From the NCBI GenBank assembly GCA_032718865.1, contig JALUTQ010000003.1, forward strand, positions 526,001 through 590,000: 64,000 nt of DNA, written 5' to 3'. Shown here piece after piece: positions 22,999 through 34,464 of this stretch. The position numbers and the translations under genes were made by a program. Under the pieces are notes generated by a model that made no database searches, had not been told where the DNA came from, and saw only the letters and a list, made by a program, of their open reading frames with translations. How positions within the stretch are numbered: the stretch's first letter is position 1; the number at the start of each line of letters is the position of its first letter. The stretch is from Tilletia caries. Its lineage: Eukaryota > Basidiomycota > Exobasidiomycetes > Tilletiales > Tilletiaceae.

Positions 22999-23700
22999 TA
23001 CGATCATGCCCACGACCCCAGCGCAGAACAGCAGTGCTCGTCTTCGCTCCGCTCCCTCGCCTTCATCTCAAGATCGTCGGTCACATCATCACCTCTCCCC
23101 ATTCACACACCTGCATTGTTCACCCATAGGTCTGACTTATGGCCCTGCAATGTATTCTCCAATCTGCATTCGTTTGTGCCTCCTCATGCCTCACGCAAGA
23201 GCTTGCTGCCAAGGTGGATGGGAACTGGGAACTGGGATGCTTTGGGCCGTGTTTGAGGTTTGCGTGTCAATGACTTGGGAACGTTACTCCGGACTCGGAA
23301 CTCGCCAGGGCTGTGACAACCAACCAAATAAACCACCATCTTCGTCGACCTCGTCACAACAACAACACACAACACACACAGAGAAGAGAGATGACTTCGT
23401 ATCCACCGCCCTCCGACAATGATGGCGACCACGAACGGCATGGTGAGCTGGATAGAAGCTGGTCGTGAGGGCAAGTCCTGCGTACGAAAGACCAAACTGC
23501 CTGGTGCTCTTCAAGCACACTCTCGCTCATGATCATGAAGGCTCATGCTGGTAGTATATTGACATGGTCTGATTCCTCATCCGGAAGAACAGAAGGAGAC
23601 GACGGGCCAAGTGCGGATGCAAGAGACCGAAGGCGGAAACGGGTGCGAACGATAGGACACGGAGACACTGGGAAAGGAGAGGATGCGAGGTTGCACCCTC
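22999..23700. other. Intergenic region downstream of VMA4 and the secreted-protein gene
   Basis: Convergent 3' regions of the two flanking genes. It contains AC-rich tracts near 23355-23380. No gene is supported. Confidence 0.6.
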
Positions 23701-24770
23701 TCAGTTGTCGAATTTTCGTGACGGGTTGCGGCCGTACAGGTCCATTCGAATCTCGGGCAGCATCTGGGAAGGACGTTCCGAATCATAATGGCAATGCAAC
23801 GTCAGCCCTGTAGGGACGATCCGCATTATATTCATCAGAAGCATTACTTACCTTCTCCTCCATCAGACGCAGACGCTCCTCCAAAGTGTTGTTGATCTTG
23901 ATCTTGCCTCCGAACCCAGAGAGAGCGACACCTCCAGCACTGCAAGATTTTCAAGTGCCTCACATCAGTATTTGCACGCGTACTAACGAACCAGTATCAC
24001 GGCCGATCCTCTCTACTCACCTGTTCTTCCCCAACCCTGCGCCAACTTCGACACTTGTGCTCTTGCCGCTCTTCTCCTTGTATGCGCTAGCAGCCGAGTC
24101 CGCGGCCTTCTTAGCAAGCCCGACATCCTGCTCACGCACAGTGATCTCGACCTTGTCCTCCATGAGCTGGAGCAGGCCCTGGAGAATGAGGTCGCTCATG
24201 AGCTTCTCGTACTTGCTCTCGTCCTTTGTGATATCGGCGAGACCTTCGCGGGCGGCTGTGAAGAGGTCTTGGAGCTTTGCTTCCCGGGCTTGGAGGACGG
24301 CCAATCGCGACTTATTTGTGGCATTTGACTGGGCACTGTTCAAATAGGAGAGGAGCGGAAACAGAAAACAAGCCGGGAGAGCGGGGTGGTTCTGGGTCAG
24401 AGGGAACATACATGCATCTGAACAGGCCGATATGCTAACTCACATCTTCTGCGCTACTTCGGCCTGCTTGAACTTCTTCGCGTAGGAAGCATCGATGTTG
24501 ATCGCCTCCTGACGGACGATCTTTGCCTTCTCAATGGCGAACTCCTCGTCAGCCTTGATCTGAATCTCACGCGCCTTCTCGAGAGCCTCTTGCTTGATGA
24601 AGGAGACCTGTTCAGAAAAAAGAAAAAAAAGGGTTGCCAAGAGTGATTGTCAGTCCGGAGTTTACTAGTCGAGATCTGACTGCACGCTGGGCGAAAAGAG
24701 TGGATGTACGGACCATCTTCTTCATCTCTGTCATGACCTCGTCGTCGGAAAGGGGGCGGTTGGGAGCCAT
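23701..24770 (-). CDS. VMA4: V-type H+-ATPase subunit E
   Basis: Five exons on the minus strand: 24770-24714, 24607-24444, 24335-24021, 23939-23852, 23763-23701; predicted protein 228 aa, matching the usual 225-235 aa. The start MAPNRPLSDDEV is followed by a long helical stalk (SFIKQEALEKAREIQIKADEE), the NKSRLAVLQAREA block and the typical end TLEERLRLMEEK..LPEIRMDLYG..P.RKF. Subunit E forms the peripheral stalk of the V1 sector with subunit G and holds the ATPase together on vacuolar and Golgi membranes. All exon joins are in phase. It is divergent from ARPC3 with 282 bp between start codons, so the two probably share a bidirectional promoter. Confidence 0.95.
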
Positions 24771-25052
24771 GCTGAGGAGTGAGAGCTTGCGAGTGTGTGT
24801 GTGTGTATGGGATGCTGCGGGTGATGCTGGGACAAGGTGGTCGTTCGCAGCCAAGGTGAAGGTGAAAGGGGTACCAAGGTACAAGGTGCCCGTGCTGCGT
24901 ATCCAGCCAGCCAGGTTCGTGCCCGTACTGTCGGACCGACAAGCGGGTGGATGGCCCCGCCCACCCGTCATCACCAGACACCAACCAACCCACGCTGCGC
25001 TGCCTCAACGCCGGCGACAACGACGTCCAGCTCGAAGCACACACACCCCAAG

Positions 25053-25832
25053 ATGCCAGTGAGTGCAGGCCGCGGGATTGGGACTCGTCGCCGGCTGCGT
25101 GCTCAAGCTCGAGCTCGAGCTGCTCAGCGACCGTGCCGCTGCGGCTGGGACACAGTGTTAAGAGCTAACTTGATTCTCGTTCCTCCCCTCAGAGCTACCA
25201 TTCAGCATACAACGACGACACCGACAGCCGCCAGTGCGGCAACATGGCCCTCCTGCCCATCCGCACCAAGCTGCGCGGGCCCGCACCGCCGCCCGTCGAC
25301 GCCGAGCAACCAGACATCATCGACGAGTCCCTCGACCTCTTCCGCGCCAACTCCCTCTTCCGCAACTTCGAGATCAAGGGCGCCGCCGACCGCGTGCTGA
25401 TCTACCTCATCCTCTTCATCTCCGACTGTCTCTCCAAGATCGCAGCGAGCCGGGTTCCCATGAGCCAGAACGAGGCTCATAAGCAGCTCAGCACGTTTGC
25501 GATTGATAACGTGATCGTTCCCGGGGATGCCAGTTTCCCCCTCAATGCGCTCTATCAGGCTCCTGCGAACCGGAACGAGACCGATCAGCTGCGACAGTAT
25601 CTCTCACAGGCCCGACAGGAGACCGCGTTGAGACTGGTCGACAAGATTTACATCGACGGAAAGCCGAGCAAGTGGTGGTTGGCCTTCACAAAGAGGAAAT
25701 TGTGAGTGGACCATCCTCAGGGAACAAAAGCAGACGCCCCAGCTGAGGCTGAGGCTGAGGCTGAGGCTGAAAGCTAACTGTTCACTTCTCTGTTTCCTTG
25801 TTTCCTTCAGCATGGGCAAGAGTCTGTCTTGA
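25053..25832 (+). CDS. ARC18: Arp2/3 complex subunit 3 (p21-Arc)
   Basis: Three exons: a 6-nt first exon 25053-25058 (Met-Pro), then 25193-25701 and 25811-25832; 178 aa, the normal family length. The protein opens MPSYHSAYN as in ARPC3 and carries MALLPIRTKLRGPAP, IIDESLDLFRANSLFRNFEI, DR.LIYLILFI, and the C-terminal KWWLAFTKRKFMGKSL, all typical ARPC3 blocks. It is one of seven subunits of the complex that nucleates branched actin at endocytic patches. The two-codon first exon is easily missed, but joins in phase and restores the family N-terminus. Intron 2 contains a CTGAGG hexanucleotide repeat at about 25742-25770. Confidence 0.95.
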
Positions 25833-26484
25833 TTGGACCAGGACACTCGTGTGTATATACTCCCTCGATTCCAGCCAAGAGCCCCTCCCCAAGTCATCGG
25901 AACGTGATGTTTGTTGGATCCTTGACTACGCCCGCCTGAGCCAAAGAAGTCTCATTCCCAGGGATTACATGCTTCAGATCACTAGCTGATCCCGCGAGAG
26001 AATGGCTTGGCAAGCCTGTCTAACCCTTCTCACCCTCAGCAGGGCATAATTCAGTGTGAACTGGCTGCATTCCCGCACTACTCACAGTCTCCTTACTGCA
26101 GCTCTTTCCCCTTGACCAGACTGCGCCTTTCCATTTCGCACAGGCAGTAAACACAGCGGTCCATTGCGACGGACAAGCCCAAACATATCGCCATGACTCG
26201 GCTACCTCGCTCCACAGCCGTTCTGATGACCTGCTCCAAAGCCGGAACCACAAGAGCAGATCTCCAACAAGGGCCACCGCGCAAGGCTTTTTGCAAGCTC
26301 TCAACGTGCTTTCCTTGAATGAATTGGAGAACGAAATTGCATCTATGTACTGCTGCTTTTCCCAGACAATAAGGAACCCATACAAACGAGAAGAGACCGG
26401 GTGACCCCCTGGGAACATGCTTGAAGACTGACAACTTCGGGACCAGATACTTCTTCAGTTTAGGAAAGGAACGCCCAACCAGCG
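25833..26484. other. Convergent intergenic region ARPC3-NDE1
   Basis: 3' regions of two convergent genes. I see no coding or RNA gene; open frames antisense to the NDE1 tail are short and unconserved. Confidence 0.6.
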
Positions 26485-29437
26485 TTAGATTCGGCTCAAG
26501 TCGCGGCCCCAGATTCCGCGCTTGATCCAATCCATCATGAGCAGAGCGCGAGTCCGCATGGAGACCTGAAAGAAGTGAATGGGTCGTCAGCTCTCCTTCC
26601 ACAGCGCTTCTATACATATATCCTTGCATCCAGTGGACTCACCTGCTCAGACAGATAGAACGACCGCCACGCTGTAGATCGCCACATCGATCAGAGAGGA
26701 GGTCAGCAGTCCGAAAAGGGGAATCAAAAAGGTTGGCCAACAAAGGCCCGCAAGGGGGTAAGGAAAAGAGAAAAAAAGGAGAAACGCACCATACATCGCC
26801 GCCAACCCGCCCGCAAAGCTCCCAATCGGCTCCGGCAGCGGCAGATCAAACGCAGCCGCGTTCCCAATGTACGCCAACGAGCCCAGATTCCGGTACGTGA
26901 ACGGCCGATAGACAGCGTCGTCCAGGTCCCGTGGGCCTGGGCTTTTCTTCTGCTCGTCGGGGATCTCCTTGTGCGCATCTCGGACACGGGCGAGCTTGTT
27001 TAGCTTCCGGGCGAGGTACTTGCCTTGTTGCGAGGCGACTTGGGCACTGGCGACGGATCAACCCGAGGCACGCGGAAAGAAAAGAAAGCGAGTCAGCATT
27101 CATCTCTCTCTTCGGAACGTTAACTCCCCGCAAGGCAAACTTTCCCCTTACTCACGTCGCAGGCAGAGCCGTCATCTTGCTCGACGTCTCCATAAACATA
27201 TCCGCAATCTCATTCAAGTTGAGCGTGCCATCCTTGTCCTTATCGTACCGGTCAAACGTATCCCGCAGCTTCTCGAAGTGCTTGCTGGCGAGCGGGAACT
27301 TCTTGCCGACCGTCGCAGCGAGTTCTTCGAACTCGGTGAACGTCAGGGCGTTGTCCCGGTCCGTGTCGCACTTGTCCACAAACTCGTACCTACGCGGGGG
27401 GGGGGGGGTTGAGTTGCGAAAGCGTTCAGCATCCGCGACGTCCAGACGATTCGACCACCAAATTCCTTCTCCCAAAAACTCACAAATGATCAATCAGCTG
27501 ATTATCAATCGTGCACGCATCTCCAAGCGCGTACACAGTGCCCAGCGGTGCCCCACTGACGCGCAGGTGCGAGTCCACCTGCACCGCCTTCAAGTGACTC
27601 TGGTTCGGCAGGATCTCCGTCAACCGACGCGTGAAGGGGCTCATGGCGATGCCCGTTGACCAGAGCGTGAAGCCGGAGGGGAGCTCCTTCTCGGTGACGT
27701 TGCCTTGCTCGTCCTTGATCGCTGCAGGGTCGGAAAAGATTTTTATCAAACAGTGAGCCTTCTTCATCACATGCAATTACCCATACGTTGGCACGTACTG
27801 TAGATGACCTTGTCAGCTTCCACTCGCTTAACGCGCGCATTCGTGATCACGTCCACGTCGTCGTGAAGGAACTTGGACTCTGCGTATTTGGAAATCTTCT
27901 CGCTGTAGGTGTTGAGGATGTGTTCGCGCGACTGGATGACGTGTACCTGAGCTTCCGCACGTAGAAGCTTGGGGAACTGGGCGCGCCAAAAAAAACGTCA
28001 GACCAGGGAGCGGTTGGGTACATACACAGATGGGCAGAAAGAACCCGCATGTATGCGCATACACTCACGTATTCGAGCACGTCCTCATTGATCATATCAT
28101 GAATCTCACTCGCCGTCTCAACACCGGTGGGCCCACCTCCACAAACAACAAAGCTGAGCAACCGCTTCCGCTCCTCAGGCGTAGTCGTCGGAAGTGCCGC
28201 AATCTCGAGATTGTCCATGAGCCGACTCCGGACGGCACGGCCGTCCTGTATCGTCTTGAGGTGGAAGCAGTTCTCCAGACCGGGGACGCCGTGAGTGGAG
28301 GTGATCGACCCGACGGCGACGATGAGCTTGTCGTAGGGTATGTACACGTGCTTTCCGGCGGTCTCCTTACGACCTTGGAAGGCTTGACCGGTGCCCTCGT
28401 CACCGACGCAGTCGGCATGGCTGATGACGCTCACTTCGAGCAAGCGCTTGTTAGGGTCTTCGCTCATGACTACGTCGACTGCGGTGCCGAGGATGAAGTG
28501 CGATTTAACACGAGCGCCGATCTTGCGGAGCGGCTCGACCAGAGAACGTGGTTCGACCGTTCCGACGACCGCAGAAGGTAGCAAGGGGGTGCTACGGAGT
28601 GAAATTGTCTTTCAGTTCACTTCCACAGAAACCACCATCTGCGCGGGGAGATGTATGCGCATACACTCACAAGAGGAAGAAGTTGGATGGCGAAACAATG
28701 GTGACGTTGTACTTTCCGGGATCAAGACCTTGTAGGACGGCTACAGCTGTGGTTTGGATGAAGCAGAGTCAGTCTGCGGCCGCTGGCTGCAACTTTCCAT
28801 ACAAAGGAAACTCACCAGCCCAACCTCCACCAACAATAACCAAGCGCTCCTTCCCGCTCAATCTCTGATGAGCATCGTCCTCCAAATCATCGACCTGATC
28901 CGACACGATCGGCAAGTTCTTCGGACCTCCCGGCCGAGGGTTGAGCGCGAGTGGCTTGGTGGGTATGCCGTCGATGTGAGCTACGCGGTAGGTCATGGCG
29001 TCGTAGCCGAGCAGACCGACGACGACGACGGTGAGGCCGAAGACGGCGGATCCGATGGTGTAGAGGGTGTATCGGATGATGGGGTTGCGAGGCAGGGGAA
29101 GTCCACGCGTGCGGGGTCGTGGAGGTTTGCCGCCCCCGCCGGTACCGCTACCGGACGACGCACCTGTGAAGACTGCGGACTGAGCTGGCTGAGCACTGGA
29201 AGCAGGAGGTGGTGGTGGCGGCGGCGGCGGGGTATTGATGCTAGCAAAGCGCTGACCGGCGACCCGAAGCTGAGTTTGGCCGATGGCAGTCCGAGGAGCA
29301 GACGAGGCAGCTCTCCCGCCAGAACGCAGGGAGGCATGGCGGAAGACAGCAAGCGACGCGTGTTGGCGCGAGATGGGCGCTGCTCCTCTTCCTCCTGCGA
29401 GCACTCTCCCGCTGAGCCGGAGCGAAGTTGCCTGCAT
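26485..29437 (-). CDS. NDE1: External alternative NADH:ubiquinone oxidoreductase with EF-hands
   Basis: Nine exons on the minus strand: 29437-28816, 28746-28671, 28591-28069, 27976-27799, 27721-27484, 27389-27156, 27046-26790, 26671-26643, 26565-26485; 745 aa. An Arg/Ser/Ala-rich presequence and a hydrophobic segment (about 120-145) precede the FAD-binding Rossmann motif VIVGGGWAAVAVL (about 202) and the NADH-binding motif VVCGGGPTGVE (about 380). Exon 6 inserts an EF-hand region, with a good loop DKDKDGTLNLNE (about 592) and a degenerate one, DTDRDNALTFTE. The C-terminus SMRTR.L...DWIK...WGRDLSR is the membrane-anchoring tail of type II NADH dehydrogenases. The enzyme oxidises cytosolic NADH at the outer face of the inner membrane without pumping protons; EF-hands indicate Ca2+ control. 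An in-frame ATG at 29680 would add 81 residues before the targeting peptide. Confidence 0.93.
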
Positions 29438-29744
29438 TTGGTTTCCTTTTCGATGGGGGTTGTGCTGGGCAACAGGCAAGTCTCCGAGCGATGTCGGTCG
29501 CAGTTCGCAAGCGCAGGGGAGCGAGACAGGGGCGCGTGAAGTGAGTGCTGATATGAGCGCGCGCGTGTAGGCCTGGCTGTTACGCGTGCGCTGTTGTTGT
29601 CGTTGCTGATGAGTGATGCCTTGCTGGTGATCGTCTGTCGCGGGCGGGAAGGAACGAACTTGGCCCGAGCATGCCGTCATGGAGGATGGAGGTGAGTTGA
29701 GCCCGATCCTGAGTGTGAGTGTCGGTCAGCTCGGGCCGAGATAG
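29438..29744. other. NDE1 promoter side of the insertion
   Basis: About 300 bp from the NDE1 start codon to the left inverted repeat. With 44199-44407 it would make a divergent intergenic region of about 0.5 kb if the 14.45-kb block were removed. Confidence 0.6.
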
Positions 29745-29772
29745 TACAGTCAAACAGGAAATGGTTGACCGT
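29745..29772 (+). repeat. Left 28-bp terminal inverted repeat
   Basis: Perfect inverted match to 44171-44198. Just inside, the octamer GGTTGACC is repeated once (subterminal repeat). Confidence 0.85.
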
Positions 29773-30477
29773 GGTTGACCATCGAAATTTCCAACAGCAC
29801 CCTCCGATTTATTTCGCGAAGGCCAAATCCAATTTTGCGGTGACTCCCGTGTAGTCACCAGACCAACCACATTTGCGACAGACGCTGTGTTTGTGTGCTG
29901 GACAGAGTCCATGTGGCTTCTTTATCTTATCTTATCACCTTTCCTTTCTCTCTACTTCCCTCTTTTCCCACACGCATCCCGCATAGCAACACCTGCCTCC
30001 ACTTCCCTTTCCCTTTTTCCCACGTCACACTTTTCTCTCGCCCTCATCCTTACCCTTCTCGAGCTCATCCTTGTAATTAGTCCTTTCTTCCTCGTCATTC
30101 ATCACTGCTCATACAACTGTCACTTGCACATACTACTAGTAGAACATTCTCTAGTTTAGTATATGGTGATGAGAGTAAGCTTGCTCTGCTGAGCGAAGGA
30201 CGCAGGCCGAGCGACCCACCAAACACAGCCCTTTTTCCGTCTCCCAACCTTCACACCACTCCCTTTGCCGTGCTCCTCTTACCTCTACCATCCACCACTC
30301 GCCCACATTTTCCTACAGTCTCCACATTTCCCTTTCTCAAGACTTTTTACTTTTCTTCCGCGCCCACCAGCAACCAGTCTTTCGATCGATTCGATTGTCG
30401 GTCGTTGAGGTCGAGCCATCCCTCCGCCCTCTTTCACTGCATTGATCGTCCCTACCTCTTTGCTACTCAAGACCACA

Positions 30478-31320
30478 ATGCTCACCGTCCTCAAATTCAC
30501 GCCACTCGACCCGAAGAATCACGCTTTCACCTTCCTCTTGCATCCACATCTCAAGCGACAGAACGTCATTGACGACGATCTTCTCCAGCTCCCCTTTGTC
30601 TTTGCGGACGAAGTACGAATACAGCTTCGAGGGGATCATCCGACCATCTGTTCTTCGCGCGTTATACTCGGTGTTTACGTCAACCATCAACTCCTCGGCT
30701 CCACCCCTTGTATTCTCCGCGACGGCGACATCCTTTCCTTTCCACAACGTCGTCACAAGCTCACAACTGCGGCTCGTTTTCTGGTCGAGATGGAGGTCTT
30801 GGTGCTGAGCTGCGGGGTAGACAAAGAGCTGCTTGCGCTTCAGGGGTTTGCGGAGGAGCTGCAAGACGAGAAGGCACGCAAGACCTCTCAGAGCACTTTG
30901 GAGAAGAAGCGCAAGACCTCTCCAAGCACATCGGAGACGGCACGGAAGACCTCTACAAGCACTTCTTCGGCCTTGTCCACGGTGTCGCACTCAATCGGCA
31001 GCGGTACCGGGCCGCCCCGGATCTTCTCGTACGCTGCTCTAGTTGCGTCCCGCGTTCCACCAGCTCCACAACCTTCAGCATCCTCGCCGCAGCATCGGTC
31101 ACCTCGTCCGCTGTGGCGTCCCGAACCCTGCTCGGACACAGTTCCTCGCGTTCCCTTGATTCTACTTCTTCCGACCCTCGTCCTGCTTCTCCTACCCCAA
31201 CTTCGATCTCAGCCTCGGTACTTGAAGCAGCATCCTCGCACGTTCCACCAAGCACATCTTCTGCCGCCGCTTGCGCGCCCATTACGTCGTCCGCCGACCC
31301 GAGCAGTACTTCGGTACTGA
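30478..31320 (+). CDS. FHA-like repeat-unit protein, copy 1 (frameshifted relative to copy 2)
   Basis: Same start as copy 2, but a run of four C near 31014-31018 instead of five shifts the frame and ends the protein after 280 aa. The first about 178 residues are identical to copy 2, including the FHA-like part. Two T runs downstream are one base longer than in copy 2, shifting the frame again. Either the frameshift is real and this copy is a pseudogene, or the homopolymer lengths are consensus errors. Confidence 0.45.
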   Translation: MLTVLKFTPLDPKNHAFTFLLHPHLKRQNVIDDDLLQLPFVFADEVRIQLRGDHPTICSSRVILGVYVNHQLLGSTPCILRDGDILSFPQRRHKLTTAARFLVEMEVLVLSCGVDKELLALQGFAEELQDEKARKTSQSTLEKKRKTSPSTSETARKTSTSTSSALSTVSHSIGSGTGPPRIFSYAALVASRVPPAPQPSASSPQHRSPRPLWRPEPCSDTVPRVPLILLLPTLVLLLLPQLRSQPRYLKQHPRTFHQAHLLPPLARPLRRPPTRAVLRY

Positions 31321-32796
31321 CTTCGGGACTGGATCACTCTTGTCTTGTCTCTGCAGCGACTTCCCGCAGCCTCACCTCGACTGATGCGGGCGTCGCTCAA
31401 GGCACCTCCGCGCATTCACCCACAGCATCTGACTCTGCATCAGCTTCCGCTCAGGTCACAGCTCCTCGTCCCTCGGAATCGTCATCCTCGACGGAGCGCT
31501 CCTCATCGGTGCATTGCGAGGATGGACCCGTGCGCGTCATGTTGCGTTCGGCAGAGAGGGCGCTTCACCGTGTTGGCCACGCTTTGCTGCAGGCTCGTCT
31601 GGCCACCTCTAGCATGACGACGGCGGCTGTTGCAGTCGAGCGCATGCGTGCGGCTTGGAGGGAGGCCCGTGGCGCAGTCGATTCTGTTGCTGTTTCGCTG
31701 GTCTTTTTCAGCCGACAATCCCAGTCCTTACCCCTGCGCTTCCACCTGCAGGCTGGGCGACCGGGCCCATTGTGCCAACCATGGTGTGGCACCGGAATCG
31801 GACGTTTCCGATGGCACCCGCGACTTCACATCTTCGCATCGTTCACCAGTGCTTGCTCTCGCCGACGGTCCGTCTTTTTGGTCGCCCCAATGTCAGCAGC
31901 TTCCCTTCGTGGCCCTTCCCTCTCACCTCTCCTCCTCACCTTCAACATTTTCGGGCTTTCCAATCTGTGCCCGTACATCATCATCCGGCTGCCGAGACGT
32001 TCATGCCTTGTGCTTCATGGCCATGGACATGGCCTCCGTATCTCCCACATCTTCCACCATACAGTCACAACACACACCACGCGCCGATGCTATTCCGTTC
32101 TCTTCACCCGTACTCTCCTGCGCTTGTTCCCATTCCCTTCCATTGATCACTCCGCCGTGCAGTCCATTCCCATCCAGTCGACTCGGGACAGTCGTCTTTT
32201 GTCGGTGGGGATGTGCTGGACAGAGTCCATGTGGCTTCTTTATCTTATCTTATCACCTTTCCTTTCTCTCTACTTCCCTCTTTTTCCCACACGCATCCCG
32301 CATAGCAACACCTGCCTCCACTTCCCTTTCCCTTTTTCCCACGTCACACTTTTCTCTCGCCCTCATCCTTACCCTTCTCGAGCTCATCCTTGTAATTAGT
32401 CCTTTCTTCCTCGTCATTCATCACTGCTCATACAACTGTCACTTGCACATACTACTAGTAGAACATTCTCTAGTTTAGTATATGGTGATGAGAGTAAGCT
32501 TGCTCTGCTGAGCGAAGGACGCAGGCCGAGCGACCCACCAAACACAGCCCTTTTTCCGTCTCCCAACCTTCACACCACTCCCTTTGCCGTGCTCCTCTTA
32601 CCTCTACCATCCACCACTCGCCCACATTTTCCTACAGTCTCCACATTTCCCTTTCTCAAGACTTTTTACTTTTCTTCCGCGCCCACCAGCAACCAGTCTT
32701 TCGATCGATTCAATTGTCGGTCGTTGAGGTCGAGCCATCCCTCCGCCCTCTTTCACTGCATTGATCGTCCCTACCTCTTTGCTACTCAAGACCACA

Positions 32797-34464
32797 ATGC
32801 TCACCGTCCTCAAATTCACGCCACTCGACCCGAAGAATCACGCTTTCACCTTCCTCTTGCATCCACATCTCAAGCGACAGAACGTCATTGACGACGATCT
32901 TCTCCAGCTCCCCTTTGTCTTTGCGGACGAAGTACGAATACAGCTTCGAGGGGATCATCCGACCATCTGTTCTTCGCGCGTTATACTCGGTGTTTACGTC
33001 AACCATCAACTCCTCGGCTCCACCCCTTGTATTCTCCGCGACGGCGACATCCTTTCCTTTCCACAACGTCGTCACAAGCTCACAACTGCGGCTCGTTTTC
33101 TGGTCGAGATGGAGGTCTTGGTGCTGAGCTGCGGGGTAGACAAAGAGCTGCTTGCGCTTCAGGGGTTTGCGGAGGAGCTGCAAGACGAGAAGGCACGCAA
33201 GACCTCTCAGAGCACTTTGGAGAAGAAGCGCAAGACCTCTCCAAGCACATCGGAGACGGCACGGAAGACCTCTACAAGCACTTCTTCGGCCTTGTCCACG
33301 GTGTCGCACTCAATCGGCAGCGGTACCGGGCCGCCCCCGGATCTTCTCGTACGCTGCTCTAGTTGCGTCCCGCGTTCCACCAGCTCCACAACCTTCAGCA
33401 TCCTCGCCGCAGCATCGGTCACCTCGTCCGCTGTGGCGTCCCGAACCCTGCTCGGACACAGTTCCTCGCGTTCCCTTGATTCTACTTCTTCCGACCCTCG
33501 TCCTGCTTCTCCTACCCCAACTTCGATCTCAGCCTCGGTACTTGAAGCAGCATCCTCGCACGTTCCACCAAGCACATCTTCTGCCGCCGCTTGCGCGCCC
33601 ATTACGTCGTCCGCCGACCCGAGCAGTACTTCGGTACTGACTTCGGGACTGGATCACTCTTGTCTTGTCTCTGCAGCGACTTCCCGCAGCCTCACCTCGA
33701 CTGATGCGGGCGTCGCTCAAGGCACCTCCGCGCATTCACCCACAGCATCTGACTCTGCATCAGCTTCCGCTCAGGTCACAGCTCCTCGTCCCTCGGAATC
33801 GTCATCCTCGACGGAGCGCTCCTCATCGGTGCATTGCGAGGATGGACCCGTGCGCGTCATGTTGCGTTCGGCAGAGAGGGCGCTTCACCGTGTTGGCCAC
33901 GCTTTGCTGCAGGCTCGTCTGGCCACCTCTAGCATGACGACGGCGGCTGTTGCAGTCGAGCGCATGCGTGCGGCTTGGAGGGAGGCCCGTGGCGCAGTCG
34001 ATTCTGTTGCTGTTTCGCTGGTCTTTTCAGCCGACAATCCCAGTCCTTACCCCTGCGCTTCCACCTGCAGGCTGGGCGACCGGGCCCATTGTGCCAACCA
34101 TGGTGTGGCACCGGAATCGGACGTTTCCGATGGCACCCGCGACTTCACATCTTCGCATCGTTCACCAGTGCTTGCTCTCGCCGACGGTCCGTCTTTTGGT
34201 CGCCCCAATGTCAGCAGCTTCCCTTCGTGGCCCTTCCCTCTCACCTCTCCTCCTCACCTTCAACATTTTCGGGCTTTCCAATCTGTGCCCGTACATCATC
34301 ATCCGGCTGCCGAGACGTTCATGCCTTGTGCTTCATGGCCATGGACATGGCCTCCGTATCTCCCACATCTTCCACCATACAGTCACAACACACACCACGC
34401 GCCGATGCTATTCCGTTCTCTTCACCCGTACTCTCCTGCGCTTGTTCCCATTCCCTTCCATTGA
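32797..34464 (+). CDS. FHA-like repeat-unit protein, copy 2 (longest reading frame)
   Basis: A single-exon frame of 555 aa. Residues about 1-110 have the look of a forkhead-associated domain: alternating beta-strand pattern, then GVYVNHQLLG...CILRDGDILSF, resembling the FHA ending with an Asn before a loop and L..GD.I.F. The usual GR and SRxH sites are not clear, so the call is tentative. Next come three RKTS.ST repeats (about 135-165), a long Ser/Thr/Ala/Pro-rich region, a probable helix (VRVMLRSAERALHRVGHALL) and a Pro/His-rich tail. FHA domains bind phosphothreonine. All forward frames in this pyrimidine-rich unit are rather open, so the length alone is weak evidence that the 3' half is translated. 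Confidence 0.55.
   Translation: MLTVLKFTPLDPKNHAFTFLLHPHLKRQNVIDDDLLQLPFVFADEVRIQLRGDHPTICSSRVILGVYVNHQLLGSTPCILRDGDILSFPQRRHKLTTAARFLVEMEVLVLSCGVDKELLALQGFAEELQDEKARKTSQSTLEKKRKTSPSTSETARKTSTSTSSALSTVSHSIGSGTGPPPDLLVRCSSCVPRSTSSTTFSILAAASVTSSAVASRTLLGHSSSRSLDSTSSDPRPASPTPTSISASVLEAASSHVPPSTSSAAACAPITSSADPSSTSVLTSGLDHSCLVSAATSRSLTSTDAGVAQGTSAHSPTASDSASASAQVTAPRPSESSSSTERSSSVHCEDGPVRVMLRSAERALHRVGHALLQARLATSSMTTAAVAVERMRAAWREARGAVDSVAVSLVFSADNPSPYPCASTCRLGDRAHCANHGVAPESDVSDGTRDFTSSHRSPVLALADGPSFGRPNVSSFPSWPFPLTSPPHLQHFRAFQSVPVHHHPAAETFMPCASWPWTWPPYLPHLPPYSHNTHHAPMLFRSLHPYSPALVPIPFH

Noticed and set aside
29438..29680. Longer NDE1 starting at the ATG at 29680
   Set aside because: It would bury the mitochondrial-type presequence that begins at 29437 behind 81 polar residues.
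30463..30990. A 175-codon minus-strand frame repeated in each array unit
   Set aside because: It is the exact antisense of the FHA-like coding part, with no domain of its own.
30708..32399. A 563-codon plus-strand frame crossing the boundary between array copies 1 and 2 (and equivalents in other copies)
   Set aside because: It starts inside the FHA-like frame and follows other frames of the same pyrimidine-rich DNA; its openness is compositional and it would depend on the array junction.
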